64,000 nucleotides of DNA from Zhengitettix transpicula (lineage: Eukaryota; Arthropoda; Insecta; Orthoptera; Tetrigidae): positions 132,997,032 through 133,061,031 of the forward strand of contig CM073591.1 of assembly GCA_037074705.1 (NCBI GenBank). Reading direction: 5' to 3'. A model generated the notes under the pieces. The model was given only the letters and a program-made list of their open reading frames with translations, was not told where the DNA came from and made no database searches. Made by a program: the position numbers and the translations under genes. Below are positions 46,672 through 56,899 of the stretch, piece by piece. Numbering within the stretch: position 1 is the stretch's first letter; every line of letters starts with the position of its first letter.

Positions 46672-49600
46672 AATAACCACATCGGGTCTACATAAAAAAT
46701 ATATAATTTTGATTTTAACAAACAAATTTATTAAACTTCATCAGAAATTACAATTGAATTTAATATTTTATTATTATAATAAGAACTCTTGCTCTCATGG
46801 GTCTCTACTGGGTTTGACAATGGACTGAATCGAACTAATAAAAAGACCCAACATTTATGTTTTAAATTAAACATAAGTATCTACTAAATTTATTAATGGA
46901 CTTAACCTATAGATTGCTTCTAACTTTATTATCAAAAGAAGAGAACGACATCTGACTGTTATCCTTTAATAACGTTTACATCTGTTAATATTATGCATTC
47001 CAACTTACAGTTTCTCAGGTTTACTTCAACTCATTCTTAAGACACTCACTTTATAGCCTTGACATTCACTCACTGACTCTAACACAATATCACTGGTTCG
47101 CCGATATCTGGTTCTCCATATCCAGTGAAATATCCCAGGTGTTCGCCGTGACACTCCTTGACGTCATATGCTGCATCCAGGTCGCCTACCATCGAAGACA
47201 GGTCAAATTCTCCTACTCATACAGATAGAGCTTCTGTATGCTAAAAATGTTTATAGCTGTTATAGTTTTGTTGACTCATGCTGACTCTTCGATGCGTCCT
47301 GCACCTCTCTCCCACGCCAACTGTCGAGGTTCACCGAACCCCTCTCCTACGCTGACTGTCCCTCGTTCCTCTCCCGCGCTAACTCCAACTGTTCACACAA
47401 TAGGTTACTTCCCCTATATATACCACTAGCCTCCTTGTTTTTCTCTTGATGCAAACTTTCGTCGCAACGGCGCGGTGACAGAATCCCATTACCGATATTT
47501 ACGTCTTTGCCGCTGGAGTCCTTCCGCCGGCTGCTATCTTTTGTCCGAAACCCCGACATTCGCGACAGGTCCAATTTGTCTTTGGATCTCTCCCCTCACA
47601 AGTGCGCGATACTAATTTCTCCAGATCCTAAGTCAACAAGTGCCTGGACCCTTACACCCACTGATTCTCCTTGCAGCTGTAGTGATTTCGCCCCCGCAAT
47701 TACTCAGGACTTGTCGGCCTCACCCGACTCACACGAGATTTTTTCTTGCAAGTCCCAAGCAAATACGCCACTTGTCAGGTCATATGTCAGAGACAATAGC
47801 CTGCTCTAACATAACCACTTTGGGACCATCTGCTCGCCCACCAGCACTCATCCTAGATAAATGTCTTACCGCTCCGTCTTGTCACCTCGTGACAGGCCCC
47901 GCAATTACTTCTCCCTCGCATTCTCTTTACGACATGTGCGCTGTTTTTAAACCAATGCATTATATTATATGCATTACAATATATATTGTAACATGATTGT
48001 TACATTGCGAGGTACGGTCGAGACCCTAAAGGGGACCCCTGTGTTTATGCAGGTGTCGGAAAGGCGAAGTGCGTAATCGGAGTGTGAACGCACGTGTAGG
48101 ACCCCGATGTTGTTTTAGGCGAAAGCCGAGGGGAGAAACGTAGAGTCAGTTCCAGGCTGGACTCGACCGAAGATGGACGTGCTCCAAATAATTGATAAAC
48201 CACGCCTTGAAAGTGACCTACGTCTCATGTTCGATTAAATAAAATTATGAAATATTAAAAAAGTGTTTTGGTGACTTTATCCAAAAAATTACCTGGCGCC
48301 CAAACATGAATAATCAACGGAAAATCGCCGGAAGGGTAGCGGTGCGGCTACATTATGGCGAGCCAACGCTGGGCCTGAACGGTAATTAGATGGAGCACGC
48401 GGGAGCAGGGAGCAGAATTGGAGAACGAGGTTGCTGAGTACACGCGGGATCGAAGTTCTGGAGCACACGAGGACGAGATCTCATACGTGAGGAAAAAAGA
48501 AAAAAAAACTAGGTTCTTCATCGTCGGAAGAAAAGTGAGTGAAATGGTCATGATGACAACTGGTAAAGTGAAGATATTGCAAGGGTGTTTGTAGGTTTCA
48601 AGTAGACTGATGTGGTGATTACGCCAGAACTGTCTTGGTAAGAAAAGTAATTCCTGATGAGGACAATCAGAAAGTTAGTGGTCAGAAAGTAATTTTGTGA
48701 CCTTTGAAATATTAAAGTGCCACCTGACCATTAGCATGGTGGATGTTAGTGTAAAGTATTGTATAATATGGAAGTGGTTTTGGGTGCTCAAATGGAAAAG
48801 GATGTGGAAATGTTTTGTGGTTTGAATGAAAGAAGCTACTTTTCCACTATTTGTTGGAGGGATTCATCTGTATACAAAAAATTATATTGTATATAGGGAC
48901 GGTTGTCAAATTTATTTGTTATTAGTTTCCACAGTCTTTAAGTTAAACAGAATTGAAAGAAAGTTGTAAAAAATGTGTTGTAACAACAATGTGTCAATGT
49001 TGCCAAAATTTGTCATTTTTCAATCCCTGAAAATTTCACTTGAAATTAATGAAAATTAAAAATATTCAAAATACAGAACAGGCTAAAAAATTAATCTTTT
49101 TAAATAAATAAGCACTGAGATACACACACATAAAACAGTTGAAAGGAATTTCATCCATTTTTTACTTTGAGATTCTGGGACCAGTTACATTTATAAACGA
49201 TTCTCAATGGATTCTTGGATATCTTTTCAGTTGTTGAACATGACAATTATTTATGATGAAGAGCTACTTCAATCTTAAATCTACCAAAAGAAGATTGTTT
49301 CAAACACTATTTATTTGTTCCTATTTTATTAATAGAATTATATTAAATATTTTTTAGTCCATATAAATCATTTTTCTTCCTTTCAACCACAAGGTATATG
49401 AAGTGAAAATGTCCTAAGCCAAAAGTGTTGAGAAACATTTTCCTTAGTGGTGTAATTTGAATTTATAGAAAACATTACTACACTTGTCCCATTTTTATTT
49501 GTAAATCAATCATTACTAGTCTGCTTACTTTCTAGTACTCTGGTATATTGAATTATAAAAAATAAAATATAAATTATGTTCTGCAAAACTTGTAAATATT

Positions 49601-52600
49601 TACTGGAAACTGTGATTGGTACTCACTTTAACAGAAGATTTATCATAATCTGTGAGAATCAGACCTTTTAGTTCTGTAAACGTAACTTTAATATTTTTAT
49701 TCCCAGACTCATTAAGAAATGTAAGTTTCTCTCTTAAATATTTTGCACATTTTTTAAGGTATGCTACTTTATAATCTATTTGTATACTTGGTGCCACTTT
49801 GTATATAGTCCAATATGTATTGAGCAAATCTGAAAATAATTAGGAATTAAAAAAGGATTCACAATTAAACATGAGTAGACAATGCAACACAAGTATACAC
49901 ATAAATGACACGTTTATATCAATTATGGTACATGATTACATTAAATTTATTTTCATTAGATTCAAACATGTTGAAAGAAGCAAAAACTGTTGCATCTATA
50001 AATAATGAAAAATGTTTTTAAATATTTATGCTATTTTGTATGGCTTATAGAAAAGTAGTGGGTATGAAAAAAATTGTTTCAATTGAGAATTTAAATGACA
50101 GTTTCTAAATTATTTCCTGAATACTGGAAGTTTGTCAAAATTTTATTTTCTGCATACACTAGTTACTCTTTTTTGTACCATTGAAAATTCCCATATAATT
50201 TTCTTTTTTTATGTACTAAATATGCTTAATGTAAATTTGGAATAATTTATTACAAAACCCCTTAAACAAGTACTTAAATTAAAATGAAGTGTAAATATAC
50301 TTGATTTTTTTAATGGTACAAATGGACTAAAAAGACCCCAGCTGTCCTTGCTAAAAGGCCTCAAATATAATATTTATACTGCAAGACTCAAAGTAAAAAT
50401 ATGCCATACATAATACATTATCAAAATATTTTGATGTAATTCAGACTGCATAAATTACTATCTAAGTTTATTGATATGATTTCCAATTTAATTTACTATT
50501 TAGTAAAACGAATTGTGTACCATATGTTCCCATGTTTGAGATACATCCTTTTTCAAAAACATTTGGGAACTAAAACACAGGTATGTCTTATGTTTGAAGA
50601 TATTTTATTAATTTTACATAATGTTTTTTCACTTCTTTATGTATTTGTTTTGCTTTTTTTCACTTATAACAGGTATGTTGCCACTTGTGCCAAGAAATAT
50701 TTTCATGCAATGCTGAATTTAAGTAATCCAGTTTTCACAAGGGATGGAAATGCTGCTGAACAAAAGGCTTGAACTGCGAAAACTAACAGTAACTGGAAAC
50801 AGGAAAATGAAATTCTACTGAAAATGCCTTCACAACAAATCCCAAGAAAGGCAAGTCAGTTAACAAGGAATTGAAAATGTGGATTGAAGACAAATGGATA
50901 GCCTGTACTCTCAAAGATGGTTCAGCATTAGGCAATAATAACTGTTGATGAAAAATAATTACTGATATCAAAGTGATATGCAATTGTTTGGACTAAGCAA
51001 GTGTAAACACATCAGACTTGCACAAAATAATCCTGAAAGTTACAAGTTATAAACATTTTATGAAGATTAAAACTTTTGTTCTGTAACTTTAATTAATCTT
51101 ATCTTATAAATAAAGCAGAGTGTTTGTTTGTACGTTCCTTATACAAATCTATACCGGTGATAGCAAATTTCGTACATGTGTTCTTTGCGACCAAGAAACA
51201 AACACTGTCGGGGTGAGACACATCTACCATCCCCAGAGGCAGGGGTGGACAGGAGCAGAAATATTCAAACATGTTAAAACAACCAATATTTGAGTCTGAT
51301 AAATATTTTAAGGAGTCAAAGAGATTGATAGTGTTTCTACCGATGTTATCTGACTATAATTTCAACCCCGTACATCATGGGAACGGAGCACCCTTAAGGT
51401 TGGGGGTGGACACGTGTTACACGAAAATAACAATCAAGATTGAAGTAAAATCCAGTTTTATGTATGCAGATGAGATTATTAATGAAATTCAATTGGCCAT
51501 TTAACCCCCAGGGGTGGTGCTACATGGGGGTAAAATTTTTCTAACAGGTTAAATGGTCAATATTTGCATGGAATAAATACTTATTGACGTCAATGACATT
51601 TATAATATATCTACTGATGTTGTTTGTAAAATTTTAACCCCTTTCAGCATGAGAGATAAGCACACATAGGGGTGGGGCTGGAAATATTCAAACATGGTAA
51701 AACATCCTATATTTTAGGCAGATAAATATTTTTAGGGTTCAAAGAGATTGATAGTGTTTCAATCGATGTTATCTGACTATAATTTCAACCCTTTACAACT
51801 TGGGAAAGGAGCACCCTTAAGGGTGGGGGTAGGCGGGCATAACTAATAAATAACACAAATAAAACAGACATTACAGTCAAATCCAGGGTTTTGGATGTTG
51901 CAGAGTTTAAGTATGATATTCAATTAGCCATCTAACCCCCGGTTAGATGAACGGAGGTGGAAAACACATAAAATGGTCAATATTTGCATGGAATAAATAT
52001 TTTTTGGGTTAATTAGATTTATAGTATTTCTATCCATGTTATGTGTGTAAAAGTTAAATCCTTTTCGGAATAAGAGGGGAGCATGCTTAGGGGTGGTGGT
52101 GGTAACATTCAAATATGCTAAAACAACCGATATTTGAGTGGGTTAAATATTTTATGGGATCAAGCAGATGGATATTGTTTCTGCCCATGTTATCTGCGTT
52201 ATAATTGCAACCCCTTGTGGACTGGTAACAGAGCACCCTTAGAGGTGTTGACGACACGCGTTACAATAAAACAACGCGAATAAACCAAGATTAAAGTCAA
52301 ATCCAGAGTTCTGGATGTTACCGAGTTTAATTATGACATTCAATTGGCCATTTAACCCCCCCAGGGGTACTGGTGGACAGAGGTGTAATTTTTCAAACAT
52401 GTTAAATGGATAGTATTTCTGCCTGTTGTGTGTATAAAATTTCAACCCCTTGCGGCACGAGGGGGATGACGGTTAGGGGTGGGGGTGGAGTGAAGTTAGT
52501 AGAAAATAATGCTAAAAGAACAAAGATTTGAGTCAAATCGAAGGTAATGGATGTCACTAAGGTTATTTATGACAATCTGGGAAATGCGCGAGGGTTGGCT

Positions 52601-55538
52601 GAGGTGGGAGGAGTTGGTTGGTGGTGAGCGGGGATAAAAATTGTAAAAAATGCTATCCGTGTATAATTTACTTTCGGGAATGGGAGGGGAGCTGCCCTTA
52701 CGGGTGGGGTGGCAAAATAACACAAAAAATAATCGAGATTGGAGTCGAATCTAGGGTAATGGGTGGTGCTGAGCTTAATTATGACATTCAATTGCCCATT
52801 TAACACCCAGGGACGGGATAGAAATTTTGAAACACTTCCATACTTGCTTTAAATAATTATTTTTAGCATTAATTAGATTGATAGTATTTCCACAACTTTG
52901 TTTGTGTATTATTTCAACACCTTTTGGTATAGGAGGGGAGCACGGATAGGTTTAGAGGGAAGTTACAAAAAATAACGCAAAAACAACCGAGATTCGAGAC
53001 AAATTGAGGTTATGGATGCCACTGAATTCATTTATGACAACCTGAGTAACGCATAGAGGCGAGCGAGGGTAGGTGGGGCTGGGCAGACGTGGGAGGGGGT
53101 AGAAATGTTCAAAAATGTAAACTTATCAGTATTTGCGGCAAATAAATATTTACTGGGGTTAATGACACTAATAATATTTTTTAATATATTCTGTGTATAA
53201 TTACAACCCCTATCGACTTGAGAGGAAAGAACCATGAAGGGGGTGGTCTGGGGTGGGAGAGTTGGGCGTAGGTCAGTGGAGGTAGAAATTTTAAAACATG
53301 TTAATCGGACCATATTTGCGTCCAATATATCATTTTCGGTGTCATTTAAATTCATAATATTTTGGTAGATATTATCTGTGAATAATTTCAATCCCTATCG
53401 CCATGGAAATGGAGCATGCTTAGGGGTGAGGTTTGAAAATACATGAAAATAATGTGAATAGACCAAAATTTGAATCAATTCTGGGGTTATGGATGTCAAT
53501 GAGTTTCATTGTGACAAACTGGATAACGTGCGGTGGTGGGAGTGTCTAATGGGGGTAGAAATTTTCAAACGATGTAACCGGCTGATTTCTGCGTGGAATT
53601 TTTTTTAACCCACTGTAGCAGGGATGGAAATTGTTAAACATGTTCATTCGTTGAATGAAACTATTTCAGGGTCAATGAGTTCAACAACTCCCTTCAGAAT
53701 GGGAGGTGAACACATTTAGGGATAGGGGTCAAGTTGTGTCACATAAAAATAACACAGAAGCTACCTAGATTGGAGTCAAATCGGCAGTTACGGATAAACG
53801 ACATCTCAGGCAACGCCAGGCACCCAGCTAGTACAATAAATAAATAGAAGTAATACAATTATCTTACAAATGGGAATGTATTATAAATAGAAAATAAAGC
53901 ACTTTCTACATCATCAATCATATACCTGCATATAGTTACATGTTATAATGTGAAATTTGTTGTGTGAAATATTTAGTGCAAGTTTGGTCACATATTAATG
54001 TAAACCATTCATATAAATTCAATTTAAAGCTGTAGCAGTTTATATCAAAGTGTTTGTTATATTAATATTATAATTAAGTGACATGAGAAGCAAATTGCTT
54101 AGAAGTTAAATTGAATTACTTTGGTGAGTCATATCGAACCCCACAGAATAAACCTGTCTGTGTCCTTAGTTTGAATTTGATAGCGGAGTCTCAAAAAAAA
54201 AAAAAAGAATCAAATAACAAGAAGATGCTACTTTTTAGTAATTCCATAGAATTTTTTTATCAGTAGTGTTAAGAGGCCTACACAGTCAAATGCATTACAC
54301 AGAACACCAAATATTAATAACAGGTAATGTTTCTTTTTAAATACTTCTATTTCACTTAGCGAGAAGTAAATGGCTTGTCTATTGCATAAAGTCAAACTAA
54401 CATGAAAAAGGAATTTTTTTTAATTAATTAATTGTTGTATACTAATTGCACAGATTTTTGAGAATTATTAAGAGTGTATATTGGTGAAAAAATCTTATGC
54501 CATCCAGAAATGGCTTGAGCCAATGAAATAATTGCAAGAACATCACAAGAACACTTCCTTAAATTGGTACCATATATGTACAATATTTCATAACAAATAA
54601 CTTTGAAATAAACTCAAAATTTACAAGATCAATCTAGTTACTATGACTACAGATTATATCATACCTTGAAATTCAGCACTCAATTCTTCAACATCATCAG
54701 GAGGAAAACATACAATTTTTTTCTGGAAGAAACAAAATAGACATTTCAGAACTGACATTTTTAACAAGTTATTAGTAAAGTATAGATACATATATGGTAA
54801 TAAGTATTTTACCACTTTACAACACTGAAATTCTGAGAAAAATAATTAAAGTTATAACATCATACATGCAAGATTTTTTCAGGTGTTTATTGAATGAATC
54901 ATGCTTAGGAATTATGTGCATTTTCTGTATCAATGTGAATTCATAGGGTAGTGTGGGGTACACCTAACCAACTTCAGAGTCAGGTGGTTGCCTAGTGTTG
55001 ACAAACTTTGCTTATATTTCTATAATTACAAGTAGGCATCCTAAATTTCATTCTAAAGGCGTCTTAGAAAATAATTTTTAATTTATTTTAAATTATGCGC
55101 AACCATGACTAAATTTTAATTAATATGGTTAAATGTTTGTTGTATAGTATCTAGACGGTGTGGATTGTCAAACTTTGGAAAAACCATGAGCTAAATATTG
55201 CTTCTGTACCTGTTTTTTTGCTACTCAAAAAGTTCATTTTTAACAACAACAAAAAAAAAGGTAGTAGGTAATTTATGTACCATAATTGCTCCCATGACAT
55301 ATTTACTTATAATACTTCAAAATTTAGTGGTTTAATAGTTTAAGCCAAGCCGTTAAATTAGAACATAAATAACGTTGATTATATCAAGAAAGATTAAAAC
55401 TTTTATAACATTATAAAATCGATTTCAAATTCAGTTGTGCTTTAAAGGCAAAATTAACATTTCGTAAAATGCTGTTTATTTGATATATGTATTGGTATTT
55501 ACTTCTGGTTCAGGTTTCAAATCTTTGTTGCTCCACAT
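39506..55538 (-). CDS. CENPL: Centromere protein L (CENP-L)
   Basis: Five exons join in frame: 55538-55503, 54722-54665, 49829-49627, 41384-41032 and 39746-39506. They give about 296 aa (human CENP-L is 344). Recognisable family blocks are LLNTYWTIYKVAPSIQIDYK near the N-terminus, then YSGIFLSCGTSKPHDGVYLP with LLLAHGE, then HDYMWWIFTVIVQ, and a C-terminal MSDFCDEICKHAEELY helix before the KTSSISVLCN strand. CENP-L pairs with CENP-N in the inner kinetochore CCAN that binds CENP-A chromatin; that role is by homology. The first exon is the least certain: the frame upstream is open and an earlier start is possible. Introns of 8.2 and 4.8 kb are packed with mobile elements. Confidence 0.82.
39760..41030. 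other. CENP-L intron 4
   Basis: Holds degenerate Helitron-type unit sequence near 40376-40420 ('accacctattccacccttaggagttttaggggt') and again near 40610. The 66-codon frame at 40407-40607 overlaps these and is not called. Confidence 0.45.
41032..41384 (-). CDS. CENPL: CENP-L exon 4
   Basis: Acceptor TGTTATAG|GTT and donor AA|GTAAGT; 117 codons. It includes an acidic stretch (EGDDSEEEIELE) after the conserved tryptophan helix. Confidence 0.88.
41390..41950. other. CENP-L intron 3 start, nothing assigned
   Basis: AT-rich intronic sequence. Confidence 0.45.
41955..42560 (+). mobile_element. Retroposon family R, two partial copies in tandem
   Basis: The first copy (41955-42340) is 5'-truncated and contains 'gtgggacaagtacccaatgcc' and 'aatgccgggtaggatcctta'. 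A second, more diverged copy begins near 42355 ('caccaaaccccactccagtcac') and has 'attgccaggtaggatccttaa' near 42455. Confidence 0.7.
42565..43665. other. CENP-L intron 3, unassigned
   Basis: No clear gene. The frame at 43452-43658 has no known motif. Confidence 0.4.
43669..44149 (-). mobile_element. Deleted PIF/Harbinger-like transposon
   Basis: Imperfect terminal inverted repeats: left 'gggcgactgctcactgtgcagcc' at 43669 and, reversed, 'gggcaactgcacactagtcagcc' ending at 44149. The flanks are TAA and TTA, compatible with the TWA target of this superfamily but not identical. On the minus strand from 44096, MSDSDME is followed by KKKHNAKRRYWFQQQFW, like the start of Harbinger transposases. 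Only this N-terminal stub remains. Confidence 0.5.
44380..44640 (+). mobile_element. Retroposon family R, diverged partial copy
   Basis: Contains 'ggaagggtataggataagtatcctgagc', 'attgtcaggtaggaacctta' and 'ctagttagcccttggctacct'. Confidence 0.65.
44645..45165. other. CENP-L intron 3, unassigned
   Basis: 'gataaagtcttctcaggatt' at about 44710 is mirrored near 44875-44895 ('aatcctgagaagactttatccagtt'), making a loose inverted repeat of about 200 bp overall. Confidence 0.5.
45165..45194. repeat. TA-rich run left of LTR element C
   Basis: 'ataatataatatatatatatat' directly precedes TGTAATG. Confidence 0.9.
45195..46620 (+). mobile_element. LTR-like element C (solo LTR)
   Basis: About 1.43 kb, TGTAATG...ATTACA, flanked by TA runs on both sides. 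Collinear with element A. It contains a local amplification of a 'gtcagcgtgggagaggggtgctgt' unit (45770-45930) absent from A. TATA-like sequence is near 45738 and AATAAAATAAA near 46340. Confidence 0.68.
46621..46668. repeat. (TA)n between elements C and D
   Basis: An uninterrupted TA run separating two LTR-like elements in opposite orientation. Confidence 0.95.
46669..47978 (-). mobile_element. LTR-like element D, reverse orientation
   Basis: About 1.31 kb, starting TGTAATA and ending GCATTACA on the plus strand, so its own start is at 47978. It shares with A and C, in reverse, 'tctcatgggtctctactgggtttga', 'gagaacgacatctgactgt' and 'cgatatctggttctccatat'. Frames at 47507-47996 read through the repeated serine/proline-rich part and are not considered genes. 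Confidence 0.68.
47987..48550 (+). mobile_element. LTR element E with primer-binding site and leader
   Basis: TGTAACATG starts right after 'atatatat', shared with the end of element D. A short LTR (about 305 bp) ends near 48293 and is followed by TGGCGCCCAAAC at 48294-48305, the form of a tRNA-Lys primer-binding site. A leader or start of gag follows (MASQRW near 48354, then a stop). The rest of the element is missing. Confidence 0.55.
48560..49626. other. CENP-L intron 3 end, unassigned
   Basis: AT-rich, no gene recognised. Confidence 0.45.
49627..49829 (-). CDS. CENPL: CENP-L exon 3
   Basis: Acceptor TTATTTTCAG and donor AAA|GTGAGT; the first codon is split with exon 2. It encodes the conserved WTIYKVAP region. 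Confidence 0.9.
49835..51100. other. CENP-L intron 2, unassigned part
   Basis: The frame at 50476-50772 plus is hydrophobic and AT-driven with no known domain. Not called. Confidence 0.4.
51100..53831 (+). mobile_element. Helitron-like non-autonomous element made of degenerate repeats
   Basis: Units containing 'atgttaaa(a)caa', 'taaatattt', 'ttgatagtgtttc', 'aatttcaaccccttt' and 'ggagcaccctta.gggtggggg' recur from 51260 to 53700 with alternating spacing of roughly 140-160 and 230-280 bp. The 3' end is 'ggcaacgccaggcacccagCTAG' followed by T at 53832, matching the ends at 39119 and 63689. The left boundary is approximate. No replicase or helicase coding. Located in CENP-L intron 2. Confidence 0.6.
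53840..54664. other. CENP-L intron 2 end, unassigned
   Basis: AT-rich, with a short A-run near 54194. Confidence 0.45.
54665..54722 (-). CDS. CENPL: CENP-L exon 2
   Basis: Acceptor TTTCTTCCAG and donor CAAG|GTATGA. It encodes KKIVCFPPDDVEELSAEFQ. Confidence 0.8.
55503..55538 (-). CDS. CENPL: CENP-L exon 1 (probable)
   Basis: Encodes MWSNKDLKPEPE, then donor GAA|GTAAAT in the right phase for exon 2. Short, and the upstream frame is open for a while, so the start is uncertain. Confidence 0.5.
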
Positions 55539-55544
55539 ATTAAA

Positions 55545-56880
55545 TGTAAAGACCACTTTCGAAGTTAGTATTATTTTACATATGTTATTATAAATTGTGT
55601 TCGACAATTCTAAAGCGATTCTCACTTAAATCATAAATAAACAGACAAATAAGCTAACAGTTGGATCACATTAAACCAAATTAAATTCACAACTTCCAAT
55701 ACTTGACTTTTTGCATAATTCTAAAGCGAGAATCATTTGAATTTGTGCGTTTCTTGCAAATAAGCGGAAAGATAGCATTCCTATAAACTTGTTTCATGTA
55801 ATATATTTTTATTCATATCTTTGAAATATTACTTTCAGACAAACATCGCTGCATTCAGCAACTATAAATAATATCCTTCTTATAAAATATAAAATAAAAT
55901 ACACATTCGAATTCTTACTTAATTCATCAGACAATAAATTAATTAAGCGTTGTATACACTAATCATGAATTAAGATAAGGAATAAAGAGAACTTCAAGCT
56001 CAAACTTAGAATATTACAGTAAATCGAGATTCGTTAGTAAATTTTTTAAAAAAGGGATCTGGTATTAAAAACAATATCTTGTCATCTTAAGAGAATTTCA
56101 ATAAATAATTTTAATACATACACGTAATGCGGTCTTTATTCACATGTTTTTTTTGTTTACAGTTTTTTGTTTTCCCCCAAAAATGATTGTATAATTGTAT
56201 AAGTTGATAGTCCATTTACTAGTGTAGAAAGGAATGTATTTTATATTCGGTTTTGGTAAACATATGCAGTCTTTGTAAATTTATCTGAAATTAATTATAT
56301 CGATCACTGTCCCAAATTGTATTGTCAATACTGATTAAATTATAGAGATTGTGAAACTTCTTATACTGCATGCAGTGCATGTGACATTTAAATCAGACCA
56401 GAGACACACATACGGAACAAACATCGGTCTACAGAACATGTTTTGCAATAAAAGTAAATATTTTCCATCTACCTAGTGTAAAAAGTGCTGGAAAGCGAAA
56501 TTAACTATTGAGTTTTATCTTGTTTAAAGATGAAATTACAGTCAGACATATTTCATCATACCAAACACTAAACTCGACATTATTAATAATAAAATATTCA
56601 TACTTCATATAAAAATGTACGACAATTCTTTGTTACACTGAAAAAACTACAGGGGATAACTAACTTCCAAAAGAAGCATGCGACTGCTTTTAGTTTACAG
56701 ATCTGGACGATCATTCGACCGTCGCAACATGACCTAGGAAACCAAAAATTACGTGTTACCTTTTTTATCTTTGGCATGACAATGTTTGTTAAGTATTAAT
56801 CCTAAATTTGTTGACGAAAGCGTCCAAAATGTTTAACTTATCCTCATTGAATAAAATTGTATTCTTGCCTAATCTGAGTA
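55545..56880. other. Upstream of CENP-L, nothing assigned
   Basis: AT-rich, presumably holding the CENP-L promoter. No motif could be singled out. Confidence 0.4.
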
Positions 56881-56899
56881 TTCGTTGTAATCTCTGTTT

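Noticed and set aside
47507..47996. Overlapping serine/proline-rich frames
   Set aside because: They read the reverse strand of an LTR with local repeat amplification; not conserved as frames in elements A and C.
50476..50772. 98-codon hydrophobic frame
   Set aside because: Composition follows AT-rich intronic sequence and no family is recognised.
51100..53831. Centromeric or other satellite array inside the CENP-L gene
   Set aside because: Units are too diverged and few, and a Helitron-like 3' end closes the block.
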